DNA of 64,000 nt from Sulfuritalea hydrogenivorans sk43H (GTDB lineage Bacteria > Pseudomonadota > Gammaproteobacteria > Burkholderiales > Rhodocyclaceae): contig NZ_AP012547.1 in NCBI RefSeq assembly GCF_000828635.1, forward strand, positions 1,984,001-2,048,000, read 5' to 3'. The translations under genes were made by a program, and so were the position numbers. The notes under the pieces were generated by a model. It saw only the letters and a list, made by a program, of their open reading frames with translations, did no database searches and was not told where the DNA came from. Of this stretch, positions 41,489 to 55,127 are shown in pieces (the stretch's first letter is position 1; each line of letters starts with the position of its first letter).

Positions 41489-42664
41489 TTAAAGAGTGAT
41501 GTCGAATTCTTCGGTGCGCTTCGGCGGATAGGTTTCCCAGCCGCCGCAGCCCGGGCAGCGCCAGTAGAACTGGCGCGCCTTGAACCCGCAGGCATCGCAG
41601 CGATAGCGCGCGACGCGGCGGGTGTGATTGTGGATCAGGTTCTTGATCAGTTCCAGGTCGGCCCGCTTTTCCGGGGGGACCACCAGAATCTGCGCCTCCA
41701 GTAGCTTGTCGAGCCCGAGCAGCGTCGGATTGCGCCGCAGCTCATCGCGCACCAGCGCGTAGGCCGCCTCGGCGCCATCGTTGTCGAGTTCGGCACGGAA
41801 TACCGCGTCCAGCAGGTCCAGCGACGGGTGGCGCTCCAGCCAGCCGCGCAGCAGCTGGATGCCTTGTTCCTTGCGGCCCAGCTGGATGTGGGCCGCCAGC
41901 AGCTTCTCCGCCGCCAGCGCGAGATATACCGGATTCTGCTGCTCGATGCGTTTCCAGTAGTCGATCGCCGTCTCACCGGCGCCGACTTTCGCCGCCAGAT
42001 CGCCCAGCAACAAGGTGGCGCGCACGCATTTCCGATTGGCGGCCAGCGCCTCGTCAAGCAGGCGCTGCGCTTCGTCATGACGGTCGTGCAGCATTTCATT
42101 GGCGGCCATCTCGCAACGAAACTCGGCGATTTCCTTTTGCCAGAGATGGTCGGAATGGTTCGGCATCGCATCACAGATGGCAATGGCCTTGGCCCACTCC
42201 TTCTCCTGCTGGTAGATTTCCAGCAGGTTTTTCAGCGCTTCATCGTCGCGGTCGGTGCCGCGCAGCTTGACGAATATTTCCTCGGCGCGATCGAGCAGGC
42301 CGGCCTTGAGATAGTCCTGGCCAAGCTCGGAGAGGGCGTGCAGCCGCTGCTTGGCGGACAAGCCGTCACGCTCGATGAGATTCTGATGCACGCGGATCGC
42401 GCGGTCGGTCTCGCCGCGACGACGAAACAGGTTGCCCAGCGCGAAATGCAGTTCAATGGTTTCCGGATCGACGCGCGCCGCCTCGATGAAGGCTTCGATG
42501 GCCTGATCCGGCTGCTCGTTGAGCAGGAAATTCAGTCCTTTGAAATACGAACGCGGCAAGGCACGCGATTCTTTCAGGAGGTGTTTGATGTCTATCCGCG
42601 CGGCGATCCAGCCGAGGCCGAAAAATGCCGGCAATACCAGCAACCACCAGAGTTCGATTTCCAT
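41489..42664 (-). CDS. lapB: LPS assembly protein LapB (YciM)
   Basis: 391 aa. One N-terminal membrane helix ([20 protein letters not shown]), about nine TPR repeats, and a C-terminal rubredoxin-like metal site (CDACGFK...CPGCGGW). In E. coli LapB recruits FtsH to degrade LpxC and so limits LPS synthesis. It is 4 bases downstream of lapA, the standard pair. Confidence 0.95.
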   Translation of the reverse strand: MEIELWWLLVLPAFFGLGWIAARIDIKHLLKESRALPRSYFKGLNFLLNEQPDQAIEAFIEAARVDPETIELHFALGNLFRRRGETDRAIRVHQNLIERDGLSAKQRLHALSELGQDYLKAGLLDRAEEIFVKLRGTDRDDEALKNLLEIYQQEKEWAKAIAICDAMPNHSDHLWQKEIAEFRCEMAANEMLHDRHDEAQRLLDEALAANRKCVRATLLLGDLAAKVGAGETAIDYWKRIEQQNPVYLALAAEKLLAAHIQLGRKEQGIQLLRGWLERHPSLDLLDAVFRAELDNDGAEAAYALVRDELRRNPTLLGLDKLLEAQILVVPPEKRADLELIKNLIHNHTRRVARYRCDACGFKARQFYWRCPGCGGWETYPPKRTEEFDITL

Positions 42665-42668
42665 GACG

Positions 42669-42911
42669 CTAGCTCGTCTCGCGATCGGATTTGCGCCGGG
42701 GACGCAGGAACGCGCCCAGGGCGGCCGTCAGGCCGACCGCGACGCCAATGGCAAACACGGTGAGGATGACCACCGAGACCGGCGCTGTCCAACTCTGATC
42801 GAGGAAGAAACGCAACTCCATCGGGCCACTGTTCTTGATCGCCAGGCCGAACAGCCCGACAAAGACCACGATACGCAACAGCCAGACAAGAAGCTTGAGC
42901 AAAGTGGTCAC
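42669..42911 (-). CDS. lapA: LapA-family membrane protein (YciS)
   Basis: 80 aa from a GTG start at 42911 (MTTLLKLLVWLLRIVVFVGL). Two membrane segments with the IKNSGPMELRFFLDQSW loop between, ending in a basic tail RRKSDRETS. The start is placed after the ihfB terminator, which lies upstream at 42937-42966, so earlier in-frame codons are excluded. LapA assists LapB in LPS assembly. Confidence 0.88.
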   Translation of the reverse strand: MTTLLKLLVWLLRIVVFVGLFGLAIKNSGPMELRFFLDQSWTAPVSVVILTVFAIGVAVGLTAALGAFLRPRRKSDRETS

Positions 42912-42936
42912 GGCAAGGTCGTCGAAAACATTAATG

Positions 42937-42966
42937 AAAAAAAGCGGCACCTGTCTAAGGTGCCGC
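42937..42966 (-). terminator. Rho-independent terminator of ihfB
   Basis: GCGGCACC and GGTGCCGC form an 8-bp stem with a 7-base loop, followed by seven U residues on the minus strand. Read-through or a second promoter must serve lapA. Confidence 0.9.
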
Positions 42967-42992
42967 CTTGATGCGAGTTGCAACACCGCGAC

Positions 42993-43277
42993 TCATGGCC
43001 GGTAATCGACCCGCTCCCGCAACTCCTTGCCGGCCTTGAAATGGGGCACGTACTTTTCAGGTACCTGCACCTTGTCGCCCGACTTGGGATTGCGACCGAC
43101 GCGCGGCGGCCGATAATTCAGGGCAAAACTGCCGAAGCCGCGAATCTCGATGCGATCACCGCGGACCAGCGCCGCGGTGAGGGCATCGAGCATCATCTTG
43201 ACGGCATAGTCGGCATCCTTCGCCACCAGCTGGGGAAAACGCTCCGCCAGCCGGGCGATGAGCTCCGATTTGGTCAT
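42993..43277 (-). CDS. ihfB: Integration host factor subunit beta
   Basis: 94 aa. [40 protein letters not shown] and the arm [20 protein letters not shown] with the intercalating proline are typical IHF-beta. It bends DNA at specific sites as a dimer with IHF-alpha, and also assists ICE recombination in general. It is 10 bases after rpsA, the conserved order. Confidence 0.96.
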   Translation of the reverse strand: MTKSELIARLAERFPQLVAKDADYAVKMMLDALTAALVRGDRIEIRGFGSFALNYRPPRVGRNPKSGDKVQVPEKYVPHFKAGKELRERVDYRP

Positions 43278-43287
43278 GAGATCTGGC

Positions 43288-45009
43288 TTATTGCTGGTTC
43301 TGGTTGAGCTTGGCCTTGAGCAGCGCGCCCAGATTGGTCGTGCCGCTGCTGGCCGAACTGTCGGAAGCCAGCTTCTGCATTGCCTGGCTCTGCTCCACCT
43401 GATCCTTGGCCTTGATCGACAGGTTGATCGAACGCGTCTTGCGATCGACGTTGACGATCATGGTTTCGATCACGTCGCCGACCTTCAGGTGCTGGGTCAG
43501 GTCTTCGATGCGATCGCGGGAGAACTCGGAAACGCGCAGGTAGCCTTCGACTTCGGAACCCAGATCAACCGTTGCGCCGCGCTGATCGACACTGGTCACC
43601 GTGCCGGACACCAGGCTGTTCTTGTCGTGGGTGGCAACGAAGCTGGTGAAGGGATCGCCATCGAGCTGCTTGACGCCGAGCGAGATGCGCTCCTTCTCGA
43701 CATCGATCGACAGCACCACGGCCTCGACTTCATCGCCCTTCTTGAAGTTCTGCTTGGCTTCCTCGCCGGTGGCCGACCAGGACAGGTCGGACAGGTGCAC
43801 CAGGCCGTCGATGCCGCCGGGCAGGCCGATGAAGATGCCGAAGTCGGTGATCGACTTGATGGCGCCACGAACCTTGTCGCCCTTCTTGTGATTCATCGCG
43901 AAATCGTCCCACGGGTTCGCCATGCACTGCTTCATGCCGAGCGAAATGCGGCGACGGTCTTCGTCGATTTCCAGGATCATCACTTCGACTTCGTCGCCCA
44001 GCTGGACAACCTTGGTCGGATGGATGTTCTTGTTGGTCCAGTCCATTTCGGAGACGTGCACCAGGCCTTCGATGCCCTGCTCGATCTCGACGAAGGAACC
44101 GTAATCGGTGAGGTTGGTGACCTTGCCGAACAGGCGGGTGTTGGCCGGGTAGCGGCGGGAGATTCCCACCCACGGATCTTCGCCGAGCTGCTTCATGCCC
44201 AGCGAGACGCGGTTCTTTTCCTGGTCGAACTTGAGCACCTTGGCAGTGACTTCGTCGCCGACGTTGAGCACTTCCGACGGATGACGCACGCGACGCCAGG
44301 CCAGGTCGGTGATGTGCAGCAGGCCATCGATGCCGCCGAGGTCAACAAATGCGCCGTAGTCGGTGATGTTCTTGACGATGCCCTTGACGATGGTGCCTTC
44401 CTGGAGGTTTTCCAGCAGCTTCTGGCGCTCTTCGCCCATGCTGGCTTCGAGCACGGCGCGGCGCGAGACCACCACGTTGTTGCGCTTGCGGTCGAGCTTG
44501 ATGACCTTGAATTCGTATTCCTTGCCTTCGAAGGGCGTGGTGTCCTTGACCGGGCGCGTATCGACCAGCGAGCCGGGCAGGAAGGCGCGGATGCCATTGA
44601 CCATGACGGTCAGGCCGCCCTTGACCTTGCCGGTGATCAGACCCTTGACCAGGGCGCTGTCGACCATGGCCTTGTCGAGATCGTTCCAGGCGGCGATGCG
44701 CTTGGCCTTTTCACGCGAGAGGCGCGTTGCGCCGTAACCGTCTTCGAGCATCTCGATCGCCACCAGGACGAAATCGCCCGGCTTGGCTTCGAGTTCGCCA
44801 CGTTCATTGTGGAATTCCTCGACGGGGATCATGCTTTCGGACTTGAGGCCCGCATTGACGACCACGAAGTTCTGGTCGATGCGAACAATTTCGGCGGTGA
44901 TGACTTCACCGGCACGCATTTCCTGGCGCTGGAGGCTTTCTTCGAACAGAGCGGCAAAGCTCTCCATGGGTGAAGCTTGTGTAGCTTCGGCAATAGCAGC
45001 AGTAGACAT
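43288..45009 (-). CDS. rpsA: 30S ribosomal protein S1
   Basis: 573 aa from [20 protein letters not shown]. Six S1 OB-fold repeats; clear copies include [40 protein letters not shown] and [20 protein letters not shown]. It recruits mRNAs to the 30S subunit, which bears on the structured leaders of the element. The N-terminal domain 1-85 carries the ribosome-binding helix. Confidence 0.97.
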   Translation of the reverse strand: MSTAAIAEATQASPMESFAALFEESLQRQEMRAGEVITAEIVRIDQNFVVVNAGLKSESMIPVEEFHNERGELEAKPGDFVLVAIEMLEDGYGATRLSREKAKRIAAWNDLDKAMVDSALVKGLITGKVKGGLTVMVNGIRAFLPGSLVDTRPVKDTTPFEGKEYEFKVIKLDRKRNNVVVSRRAVLEASMGEERQKLLENLQEGTIVKGIVKNITDYGAFVDLGGIDGLLHITDLAWRRVRHPSEVLNVGDEVTAKVLKFDQEKNRVSLGMKQLGEDPWVGISRRYPANTRLFGKVTNLTDYGSFVEIEQGIEGLVHVSEMDWTNKNIHPTKVVQLGDEVEVMILEIDEDRRRISLGMKQCMANPWDDFAMNHKKGDKVRGAIKSITDFGIFIGLPGGIDGLVHLSDLSWSATGEEAKQNFKKGDEVEAVVLSIDVEKERISLGVKQLDGDPFTSFVATHDKNSLVSGTVTSVDQRGATVDLGSEVEGYLRVSEFSRDRIEDLTQHLKVGDVIETMIVNVDRKTRSINLSIKAKDQVEQSQAMQKLASDSSASSGTTNLGALLKAKLNQNQQ

Positions 45010-45129
45010 TGAGTGAGGGACCTTACGGATGTTTGTCACCGGGGTGACGGGTTGGTTGAATTTCGTCGCAGAGGCCGGGCGGCCGTTGCGACACCTTTGA
45101 TGCAAAAAAACTTCCTGCCTGATGCATGA

Positions 45130-47067
45130 TCACAAAGACTGCCGTTTGACGATAGCCATCACGGCAGCCACTGCTTCGTCGATGCCCAGCGGGGTGGTAT
45201 CCACCAGAACCGCATCGTCGCATTGCTTGAGGGGTGCCACGCTGCGCTGGGCGTCGCGTGCATCCCGCTCCTGCAAATCCTGCAAAAGGGCGTGCATGTT
45301 AGCAGGCATCCCCTTTGCGATCAACTGTTTATAGCGTCTTTCTGCGCGTGCTTCGGCCGAAGCGGTGAGAAACACCTTGGCGGCGGCATCGGGGAATACC
45401 ACCGAAGCCATATCGCGCCCGTCCGCCACCAGTCCGGGAAAGCGCCGATAGGCCCGCTGCCGGGCCAACAGCGCGGCCCGCACTGTTGGCAGGGCCGCGA
45501 CTTTCGAGGCGCCGGCCGAGATTTCTTCGGTGCGGATGGCATCCGTTACGTCGTCGTCCGACAGGAGAATGCGGCCGCCAACAAAACTCGCCGGCAAACC
45601 GGCTGCCAGTTCCGCCACACCCACTTCATCGTCAAGTGCCACTCCGGCCCGAACTGCCGCCAGCGCGGTCAGCCGGTACAGCGAGCCGCTGTCCAGGTAG
45701 TGGTAGCCCAGCGCCGCCGCGACGCGCTCGGCCACGGTGCCCTTGCCCGAGGCCGAGGGGCCGTCGATGGCGATCACCGGCGCAGTGATTTCAGCCAGTG
45801 CATCAAAGTAATCGGGAAAAGTCTTGTTCACGCAGTACGGATCGTTGATGGTGACCGGCACGCCGCCAAGTGCGGCCAGCGCGAAGCACATTGCCATGCG
45901 GTGGTCGTCGTAGGTGTCGATCGCCGCGTTCGATACAAGAGTCGGCGCTGGAGATACGGCGATATAGTCGGTGCCCTCCTCTACGGACGCACCGAGCTTT
46001 CTCAGTTCCGTCGCCATCGCTGCGATGCGGTCGGTTTCCTTGACGCGCCATGAGGCAATGTTGCGCAGGACGCAGCGGCCATCGGCGAACAGCGCCGCCA
46101 CGGCCAGAGTCATCGCCGCGTCGGGGATGTGGTTGAGGTCGAGGTCGAAGGCCTTCAGCTTGCCCGACTCGGGCGCACGCGCCTCGATGTGCTGCCCGCC
46201 CCACGCGATGTGGGCGCCCATGGCCTTGAGCGCGTCGGCAAAGCGCACATCGCCCTGGATGCTGTCGCGGCCGACGCCCTCGACCCGCACCGGCCCACCG
46301 CCGATCGCGCCGGCCGCAAGGAAATAGGACGCCGCCGAAGCGTCACCTTCGACATGCAGCACGCCCGGACTACGGTAGCGCTGCGCCGCCGGAATCGTGA
46401 AGCGCTGCCAGCCTTCGCGCTGCACCTTCACGCCGAAGCGCGCCATGAGGTTCAGCGTGATCTCGATGTAGGGCTTGGAGATGAGTTCGGTCGTCATCTC
46501 GATCACGGCCTCGGCGCCGGTAAGCGGCAAGGCCATCAGCAGCGCGGTGAGGAATTGCGAGGAGACATCGCCGCGCAGCCGGATCGGCGTGGCAAGTTTC
46601 ACGTGCGCGGGATGGATGGCCAGTGGCGGGAAACCGGGCTTGCCCGTGTAACGGATATCGGCGCCGATCTGCCGCAGGCCATCGACCAGATCGCCGATCG
46701 GCCGCTCGTGCATGCGCGGCACTCCGGAAAGCCGATAGTGTCCGCCGGACAGGGCCAGCGCCGCCGTCAGCGGGCGAATCGCCGTGCCGGCATTGCCCAT
46801 GAAGAGATCGGCATCCTTGACCGGGAATACGCCGTCGCAGCCTTCTACCCGCCAGGCATTGCAGCCCAGCGCCGTAACGCCAACGCCGACTTTGCCCAGC
46901 GCCGCCAGCATCACGCGCGTGTCATCGGAGTCCAGCAGGTCGCGGATTTCGGTGCTGCCTTCGGCCAGCGCCGCGAGCAGCAGCATGCGGTTGGAGATGC
47001 TTTTTGAACCCGGCAAACGGACGTTGCCCGAAGCCTCGCGCAAAGGCGGCAGATGCAGGCTGTCCAT
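45130..47067 (-). CDS. aroA-cmk: Bifunctional EPSP synthase / cytidylate kinase (AroA-Cmk fusion)
   Basis: 645 aa from [20 protein letters not shown]. Residues 1-425 are AroA ([39 protein letters not shown]); from about 430 a Cmk domain starts with [20 protein letters not shown] and continues through [14 protein letters not shown]. There is no stop or frameshift between them. AroA makes EPSP for aromatic acids; Cmk phosphorylates CMP/dCMP. Fusions of these neighbours occur in other betaproteobacteria. It overlaps tyrA's stop (TGATG) and precedes rpsA. Confidence 0.94.
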   Translation of the reverse strand: MDSLHLPPLREASGNVRLPGSKSISNRMLLLAALAEGSTEIRDLLDSDDTRVMLAALGKVGVGVTALGCNAWRVEGCDGVFPVKDADLFMGNAGTAIRPLTAALALSGGHYRLSGVPRMHERPIGDLVDGLRQIGADIRYTGKPGFPPLAIHPAHVKLATPIRLRGDVSSQFLTALLMALPLTGAEAVIEMTTELISKPYIEITLNLMARFGVKVQREGWQRFTIPAAQRYRSPGVLHVEGDASAASYFLAAGAIGGGPVRVEGVGRDSIQGDVRFADALKAMGAHIAWGGQHIEARAPESGKLKAFDLDLNHIPDAAMTLAVAALFADGRCVLRNIASWRVKETDRIAAMATELRKLGASVEEGTDYIAVSPAPTLVSNAAIDTYDDHRMAMCFALAALGGVPVTINDPYCVNKTFPDYFDALAEITAPVIAIDGPSASGKGTVAERVAAALGYHYLDSGSLYRLTALAAVRAGVALDDEVGVAELAAGLPASFVGGRILLSDDDVTDAIRTEEISAGASKVAALPTVRAALLARQRAYRRFPGLVADGRDMASVVFPDAAAKVFLTASAEARAERRYKQLIAKGMPANMHALLQDLQERDARDAQRSVAPLKQCDDAVLVDTTPLGIDEAVAAVMAIVKRQSL

Positions 47068-47960
47068 CACTCGCCCGGCGGCAACAGGGAATCCAGCCAG
47101 GCATCGCGACGCGCGCGTGCCGTCAAAAACAGGGTTTCGAGGCCGGCCGCATCGGCACCGGCAAGCAGCACGCGGGTGCGCATCAGCTCGACCATGTAGG
47201 CGTCGAGTTCCTGCAACAGGGCCTGGCGATTGGCGATGCAGATGTCGCGCCACATTTCGGGATGACTGCTGGCAATGCGCGTGAAGTCGCGAAAGCCGCC
47301 GGCGGCGAAACCGAACAACTGATCCGAATTCGGCCGCTGCGCAAAATCGTGCACCAGCGCAAAAGCCAGCAGGTGCGGCAGGTGGCTGACGGCGGCGAAA
47401 ACGCGGTCATGCTCTTGCGGGGCGAGTTGCGAAACCTTGGCGCCGCAAAGCTCCCACACTGTGCGTACCGCCTTCAGGTCGCCGGCCGAGTTTTCCGGCA
47501 GCGGTGTCAGCACCACGCGCTTGTCGACATAGAGATCGGACTGGGCCGCCGCCACGCCGCTTTTCTCGGCACCGGCGATCGGGTGGCCGGGAACGAACTG
47601 CCCGATCTTGTTGCCAAGGGCCGCGCGCGCCGCCGCGACCACATCGGATTTGGTGCTGCCGCCGTCGGTAACGATGGTATGCGGCTGCAGATGCGGTGCC
47701 AGCGCACTCATCACCGCCGGCATCTGGCCCACCGGCATGCCGAGCAGCACCAGATCGGCGCCGTCGAGGGCGGACGCCCAGTCAGTGGCGATCGCGTCGA
47801 TCACACCCAGTTGCTGCGCCTGCTCCAGCGGCGCGCGCGTGCGCCCCATTCCCACCACCTGCAAATTTCGCCGTAGCGCCAGCGCCGACTTCTTGAGGGC
47901 CAGCGCGAAAGAGCCGCCGATCAGCCCGACGCCGCAAATGACGATCTTGCTTTGCGCCAT
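47067..47960 (-). CDS. tyrA: Prephenate dehydrogenase
   Basis: 297 aa from [23 protein letters not shown]-binding [29 protein letters not shown] with the catalytic histidine, and [18 protein letters not shown]. Oxidises prephenate to 4-hydroxyphenylpyruvate for tyrosine. Start and stop overlap hisC and aroA by one base (TGATG), so the three are translationally coupled. Confidence 0.95.
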   Translation of the reverse strand: MAQSKIVICGVGLIGGSFALALKKSALALRRNLQVVGMGRTRAPLEQAQQLGVIDAIATDWASALDGADLVLLGMPVGQMPAVMSALAPHLQPHTIVTDGGSTKSDVVAAARAALGNKIGQFVPGHPIAGAEKSGVAAAQSDLYVDKRVVLTPLPENSAGDLKAVRTVWELCGAKVSQLAPQEHDRVFAAVSHLPHLLAFALVHDFAQRPNSDQLFGFAAGGFRDFTRIASSHPEMWRDICIANRQALLQELDAYMVELMRTRVLLAGADAAGLETLFLTARARRDAWLDSLLPPGE

Positions 47961-49048
47961 CAGAGCGATTTCTCCAGCGCTTCGAGGAAGCGCGCGTTTT
48001 CGGTTTCGAGGCCGATGGTCACGCGCAGATGGTTCGGCAGGCCATAGCCGCCGATCGGGCGCACGATGACGCCTTGCTGCAGCAGCTTGCCGTTCACCGC
48101 CGCGCCGTCTTTCACCTCGAAGGTGACGAAATTGCCATGGGACGGAATGTGTTCGAGGCCCAGGCGCTTCAGTCCCGCGACGATCTGTTCCATGCCGCGT
48201 CGGTTCAGCTCGAAGCTTTCGGCGACGAAGCCGTGGTCGTCCAGCGCCGCCAAGGCTCCGGCGAGCGCCAGGTTGTTCACGTTGAAGGGTTGGCGCACCC
48301 GGTTCAGCAGGTCTGCCACGTCGGCCCGGGCCACGGCATAGCCGATGCGCAAGCCGGCGAGGCCGTAGATCTTCGAGAAGGTGCGGGTCACGATCAGGTT
48401 CGGGAGGTCCTTGATCCACGCCACCGTGTCGGCCCGATCGGCCGGCGCGAGATATTCCGTATAGGCCTCGTCGAGCACGACCGCGATGTCCGCCGGAATC
48501 TTGTCGATGAAAGCGCGCAATTCGGCTTGCGGCAGGAAGTTGCCCGTAGGGTTGTTCGGGTTGGCGATCCAGACGATCCGGGTGTCGGGACGAATTGCCG
48601 CCAGCATGGCCGCGGGATCGTGGCCGTAGTGTTTTGCCGGCGCGACGATGCACTCGGCGCCAGCCGCCATGCTCGCCAGCGGATAAACAGCGAACGCATG
48701 TCTGGAAAATACCGCGGAGCGCCCCGGCGCCAGAAAGACGCGGGCGGCCAGATCGAGCACATCGTTCGAGCCGTTGCCAAGCACCACCTGCCCGGTCGCC
48801 ACGCCATGCCGTTCGGCCAGCGCCGCAATCAGGTCGAACTGGTCCGGATAGCGCTCGACACCGGCCAGAGCCGCCTCGACAGCCTTGCGTGCCTTGGGGC
48901 TCATGCCCAGCGGATTTTCGTTGGAGGCCAGCTTGACGATCTTCTCGACCGGAATGCCCATCTGGCGGGCGAGTTCGGTGATCGGCTTGCCGGGGATATA
49001 GGGCGAAATGGCGCGAATGTAGGCCGGCGCCTGGAGAACAATGCTCAT
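47960..49048 (-). CDS. hisC: Histidinol-phosphate aminotransferase (aromatic aminotransferase)
   Basis: 362 aa from MSIVLQAPAYIRAISPYIPG. Fold type I PLP enzyme: VLGNGSNDVLDLAARVFLAP, IANPNNPTGNFLP, and the PLP lysine in VTRTFSKIYGLAGLRIGYAV. Between pheA and tyrA it probably serves as the phenylpyruvate/4-hydroxyphenylpyruvate transaminase, besides or instead of histidine synthesis. Confidence 0.92.
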   Translation of the reverse strand: MSIVLQAPAYIRAISPYIPGKPITELARQMGIPVEKIVKLASNENPLGMSPKARKAVEAALAGVERYPDQFDLIAALAERHGVATGQVVLGNGSNDVLDLAARVFLAPGRSAVFSRHAFAVYPLASMAAGAECIVAPAKHYGHDPAAMLAAIRPDTRIVWIANPNNPTGNFLPQAELRAFIDKIPADIAVVLDEAYTEYLAPADRADTVAWIKDLPNLIVTRTFSKIYGLAGLRIGYAVARADVADLLNRVRQPFNVNNLALAGALAALDDHGFVAESFELNRRGMEQIVAGLKRLGLEHIPSHGNFVTFEVKDGAAVNGKLLQQGVIVRPIGGYGLPNHLRVTIGLETENARFLEALEKSL

Positions 49049-49058
49049 GGTCGGAGTC

Positions 49059-50141
49059 TCAGTAAACTGCTTTGGGATAGGAGCCCAGTTCCTTGACGAA
49101 GCCGGCGCGGTGGCGGAGTTCTTCCAGCGCACGGGCGACTGCCGGCTCGCTGCGATGCCCCTCGATGTCGATGTAGAACACATATTCCCAGCGACTGCCG
49201 CCGAAACCGCGGGCCGGGCGGGATTCCAGCCGGCTCATGGATACGCCGTTGTCGGCAAACGGCGCCAGCAACTGATACACGGCGCCCGGTCGGTTCTGCG
49301 CCGAGCAGACCAGCGATGTGCGATCCGAGCCGGAAACTCCTGCGTCATGTTCGGCGACGATGACGAAGCGGGTCGTGTTGTTGGGGTCGTCCTCGATGCT
49401 GGCGGCAATGATCGGCAAGGCGTAGAGTTCCGCCGCCGCATCTCCCGCCACCGCAGCGGCACCGGCCTCGCCGGCCGCCAGGCGCGCGGCCTCGGCGTTG
49501 CTCGCCACCGGCACGCGCGGCACCAGCGGCAGGTTGCGGTTGAGCCACTCGTGACATTGCGCCAGCGACTGGGCGTGGGAATAGATGCGAGTCACGTCGG
49601 CCAACGTGGCGCAGCGGGTCATCAAGTTGTGATGGATCGGCAGATTGATTTCGCCACAAATCTGCAGCGGCGACGACAGCAGCAGGTCGAGCGAGCGGCC
49701 GATGGCGCCCTCCGTCGAGTTCTCGATCGGTACCACGCCATAGTGCGCATTGCCGGATTCGATGACACGGAACACATCGTCGATGGCCGGGCACGGCAGC
49801 AGTGTCGGCGCTCCGCCAAAGTGTTTGCGCGCGGCCGATTCGGAATAGGTGCCGGCCGGACCCAGATAGGCAATGGTCAGCGGCTGTTCCAGCGCCAGGC
49901 AGGCCGACATGACTTCGCGCACGATGCGCTGGGCGGCGGCGGCGGAAAGCGGGCCGGGATTGCGCTCGGCAACCCGGCGCAGCACCTGCGCCTCGCGTTC
50001 GGGACGGTAGATGTTGCCCTGCTTGATTTCACCGATGCGACGCGCCAGCTTGGCCCGTTCGTTGATCAGGCGCAGCAGATCACCGTCGATTGCATCGATT
50101 CCGTCGCGAAGCTGCCCCAGCTCGTGCGAATCGTCGGCCAC
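49059..50141 (-). CDS. pheA: Chorismate mutase / prephenate dehydratase (P-protein)
   Basis: 360 aa. N-terminal AroQ chorismate mutase (LGQLRDGIDAIDGDLLRLIN, ERAKLARRIGEIKQG), prephenate dehydratase with IAYLGPAGTYSESAARKHFG and VPIENSTEGAIGRSLDLLL, and C-terminal ACT domain (VCSAQNRPGAVYQLLAPFAD, ESRPARGFGGSRWEYVFYID) for phenylalanine feedback. It is 2 bases after serA. Confidence 0.96.
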   Translation of the reverse strand: MADDSHELGQLRDGIDAIDGDLLRLINERAKLARRIGEIKQGNIYRPEREAQVLRRVAERNPGPLSAAAAQRIVREVMSACLALEQPLTIAYLGPAGTYSESAARKHFGGAPTLLPCPAIDDVFRVIESGNAHYGVVPIENSTEGAIGRSLDLLLSSPLQICGEINLPIHHNLMTRCATLADVTRIYSHAQSLAQCHEWLNRNLPLVPRVPVASNAEAARLAAGEAGAAAVAGDAAAELYALPIIAASIEDDPNNTTRFVIVAEHDAGVSGSDRTSLVCSAQNRPGAVYQLLAPFADNGVSMSRLESRPARGFGGSRWEYVFYIDIEGHRSEPAVARALEELRHRAGFVKELGSYPKAVY

Positions 50142-50143
50142 CC

Positions 50144-51340
50144 TCAGCTCTCCGCAGGCAGATAGCGGACCGAAAGCACGCCTTCGATCTTCGCAATCTG
50201 GTCGATCACCTTCTTCGGCACCTTGCTGTCAACATCCACCAGCGTGTAGGCCACATCCTTTTTCGACTTGTTCATCATGTTGTGGATGTTCAGCCTGGCG
50301 TCGGCCATGGCGGTCGATATCTGGCCGACCATGTTCGGCACGTTGGCGTTGGCGATCGCAATGCGGAAGGCCGATTCGCGCGGCATCGCCACTCCGGGGA
50401 AATTCACCGAGTTGACGATGTTGCCGTCGAGCAGGTAGTCGCGCACCTGGTCGGCGACCATGATCGCGCAGTTTTCCTCGGCTTCGCGCGTGGAGGCGCC
50501 CAGATGCGGCAGCGCGATGACGTGGGGATGGCTGTTGACCCGCGCGCTGGGAAAGTCGCATACGTAGCAACCCAGTCTCCTGGCATCGAGGGCCGCCAGC
50601 ACCGCCGCTTCGTCGGCCACGCCCTCGCGCGAAAAATTCAGCAGCACGGCGCCATGCTTCATCTGCTCGATGCTTTCGGCATTGATCATCTTGCGCGTGG
50701 CGTCGACCAGCGGCACGTGCAAGGTGACGAAGTTCGAATGCCTGAGCACGTCGCCCAGGGAATTGGCCTTCTTCACCTGCGAAGGCAGGCTCCAGGCCGC
50801 ATCGACGGTAATTTCCGGATCGTAGCCGATGACATTCATGCCCAGCTTGATCGCGGCGTCGGCGACCAGGCAGCCGATCTTGCCCAGGCCCACCACGCCC
50901 AGCGTGTGGCCGGAAATCTCGTAGCCGGCGTAGGTCTTCTTGCCGCCTTCGACCTTCTTCTCCATCTCGGCGTCACTCGGATCCAGCGCGGCGACGAATT
51001 TCATCGCGCCACCGATGTTGCGTGCCGCGAGCAGCATGCCGGCCAGCACCAGCTCCTTGACCGCGTTGGCATTGGCGCCGGGAGCGTTGAATACCGGCAC
51101 GCCGCGCTTTGACATTTCGGCCACCGGAATGTTGTTGGTGCCGGAGCCGGCACGGCCGATCGCCAATACCGACTTCGCTATTTCGACGCTGTGAAGATCA
51201 GCCGAACGCAGCAGAATCGCGTCGGGTTTCGCCACGTCCTTGGCACAGGCGAAACGCTCGGCGGGCATCCGCTTCAGGCCGTTCTGCGAGACGTTGTTGA
51301 GGACGAGGACTTGAAACTGAGTCAGGGCTTGGTCGACCAT
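50144..51340 (-). CDS. serA: D-3-phosphoglycerate dehydrogenase
   Basis: 398 aa. 2-hydroxyacid dehydrogenase fold with GHTLGVVGLGKIGCLVADAA, RSADLHSVEIAKSVLAIGRA, and the catalytic histidine in VIALPHLGASTREAEENCAI. The last 75 residues (NVPNMVGQISTAMADARLNI) form an ACT domain for serine feedback. First step of serine synthesis; serC, the second step, is just upstream (4-base gap). Confidence 0.94.
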   Translation of the reverse strand: MVDQALTQFQVLVLNNVSQNGLKRMPAERFACAKDVAKPDAILLRSADLHSVEIAKSVLAIGRAGSGTNNIPVAEMSKRGVPVFNAPGANANAVKELVLAGMLLAARNIGGAMKFVAALDPSDAEMEKKVEGGKKTYAGYEISGHTLGVVGLGKIGCLVADAAIKLGMNVIGYDPEITVDAAWSLPSQVKKANSLGDVLRHSNFVTLHVPLVDATRKMINAESIEQMKHGAVLLNFSREGVADEAAVLAALDARRLGCYVCDFPSARVNSHPHVIALPHLGASTREAEENCAIMVADQVRDYLLDGNIVNSVNFPGVAMPRESAFRIAIANANVPNMVGQISTAMADARLNIHNMMNKSKKDVAYTLVDVDSKVPKKVIDQIAKIEGVLSVRYLPAES

Positions 51341-51344
51341 GATC

Positions 51345-52427
51345 TCAACCTTTCTGCGCCGCGAACTCTTTCATGTAGGCCACCAGCGCCTCGACGCCGG
51401 CGACCGGCATGGCGTTGTAGATCGAGGCGCGCATGCCGCCCACCGACCGGTGACCCTTGAGCTGGGCCATGCCCCTGGATTTGGCGCCCTTGAGGAACTC
51501 CTCGTCGAGCGCGGCATCCTTGAGCGTGAAGGGCACGTTCATGCGCGAACGATCCTCCTTGCGCACCGGGTTGCGGTAGAAATCCGTGGTCGCGAGATAG
51601 TCATAGAGCAGGTTGGCCTTGGCGATGTTCTGCCGTTCCATGGCGGCAACGCCACCGTTCTTCTTCAGCCACTGGAACACCAGTCCGGCGATGTAGATGG
51701 CATAAGTCGGCGGCGTGTTGTACATCGACTCGGCGTCGACATGGGTCTTGTAGTCGAGCATCGCGGGCGGCGTCGGCTGCGCATGGCCGACGAGGTCGTC
51801 GCGGATGATGACGATGGTGAGGCCGGCTGGTCCGATGTTCTTCTGCGCGCCGGCGTAGATCAGGCCGAATTTGCTGACATCAACCGGCTTTGACAGGATG
51901 TTCGAGGACATGTCGCAGACCAGCGGCACATCTCCGGTATCCGGCGTCCAGTGGAATTCGACGCCGCCGATGGTTTCGTTGGCCGTGTAATGAACATAGG
52001 CAGCGTTCTTGTCGAGCTTCCAGCTCGCTTGCGCCGGCGCGTAGGTGAAGGCCTTGTCCTCGGCGCTGGCGACGACATTGACGTTGCCAAAGGCCTTGGC
52101 TGCCTTGATCGCCTTCTTCGCCCATTCGCCGGTATGAACGTAGTCGGCGGCCCCCTTGCCGCGCAACAGGTTGATCGGGATCATCTCGAACTGAGCCGAG
52201 GCGCCGCCCTGCAGGAACAGCACCTTGTAATTGGCGGGGATGGCCATCAATTCGCGCAGGTCGGCTTCCGCCTGCGCGGCGATGCCCATGAATTCCTTGC
52301 CGCGATGGCTCATTTCCATGACCGAGGTGCCGCTGCCGTGCCAGTCGAGCATCTCGTCGGCCGCCTGCTGGAGAACGGCTTCGGGCAGCGCTGCGGGCCC
52401 GGCGCTGAAATTGAATATGCGTGCCAT
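51345..52427 (-). CDS. serC: Phosphoserine aminotransferase
   Basis: 360 aa from [20 protein letters not shown], with AGGAG eight bases upstream. Class V aminotransferase: [40 protein letters not shown], and the PLP lysine in [20 protein letters not shown]. It converts 3-phosphohydroxypyruvate to phosphoserine. It is 5 bases after gyrA. Confidence 0.96.
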   Translation of the reverse strand: MARIFNFSAGPAALPEAVLQQAADEMLDWHGSGTSVMEMSHRGKEFMGIAAQAEADLRELMAIPANYKVLFLQGGASAQFEMIPINLLRGKGAADYVHTGEWAKKAIKAAKAFGNVNVVASAEDKAFTYAPAQASWKLDKNAAYVHYTANETIGGVEFHWTPDTGDVPLVCDMSSNILSKPVDVSKFGLIYAGAQKNIGPAGLTIVIIRDDLVGHAQPTPPAMLDYKTHVDAESMYNTPPTYAIYIAGLVFQWLKKNGGVAAMERQNIAKANLLYDYLATTDFYRNPVRKEDRSRMNVPFTLKDAALDEEFLKGAKSRGMAQLKGHRSVGGMRASIYNAMPVAGVEALVAYMKEFAAQKG

Positions 52428-52432
52428 GATCA

Positions 52433-55012
<2,580 letters not shown>

Positions 55013-55127
55013 GTAGGCTTGCGTCAGCCGACTTGCGGCGGGCGATGGCGTAAAAGCGGACGATTTTAGCATGCGCGGGTACCCCCGGCGGGTTGTCCCC
55101 GACCGCCAAATCTGGTTGAATCAGGAC

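Noticed and set aside
42669-42986. Longer LapA starting at 42986
   Set aside because: It would read through the ihfB terminator hairpin; the GTG at 42911 gives the usual family start.
45130-47067. AroA-Cmk fusion as an assembly error
   Set aside because: The junction is in frame with intact domains, and such fusions are known in other betaproteobacteria.
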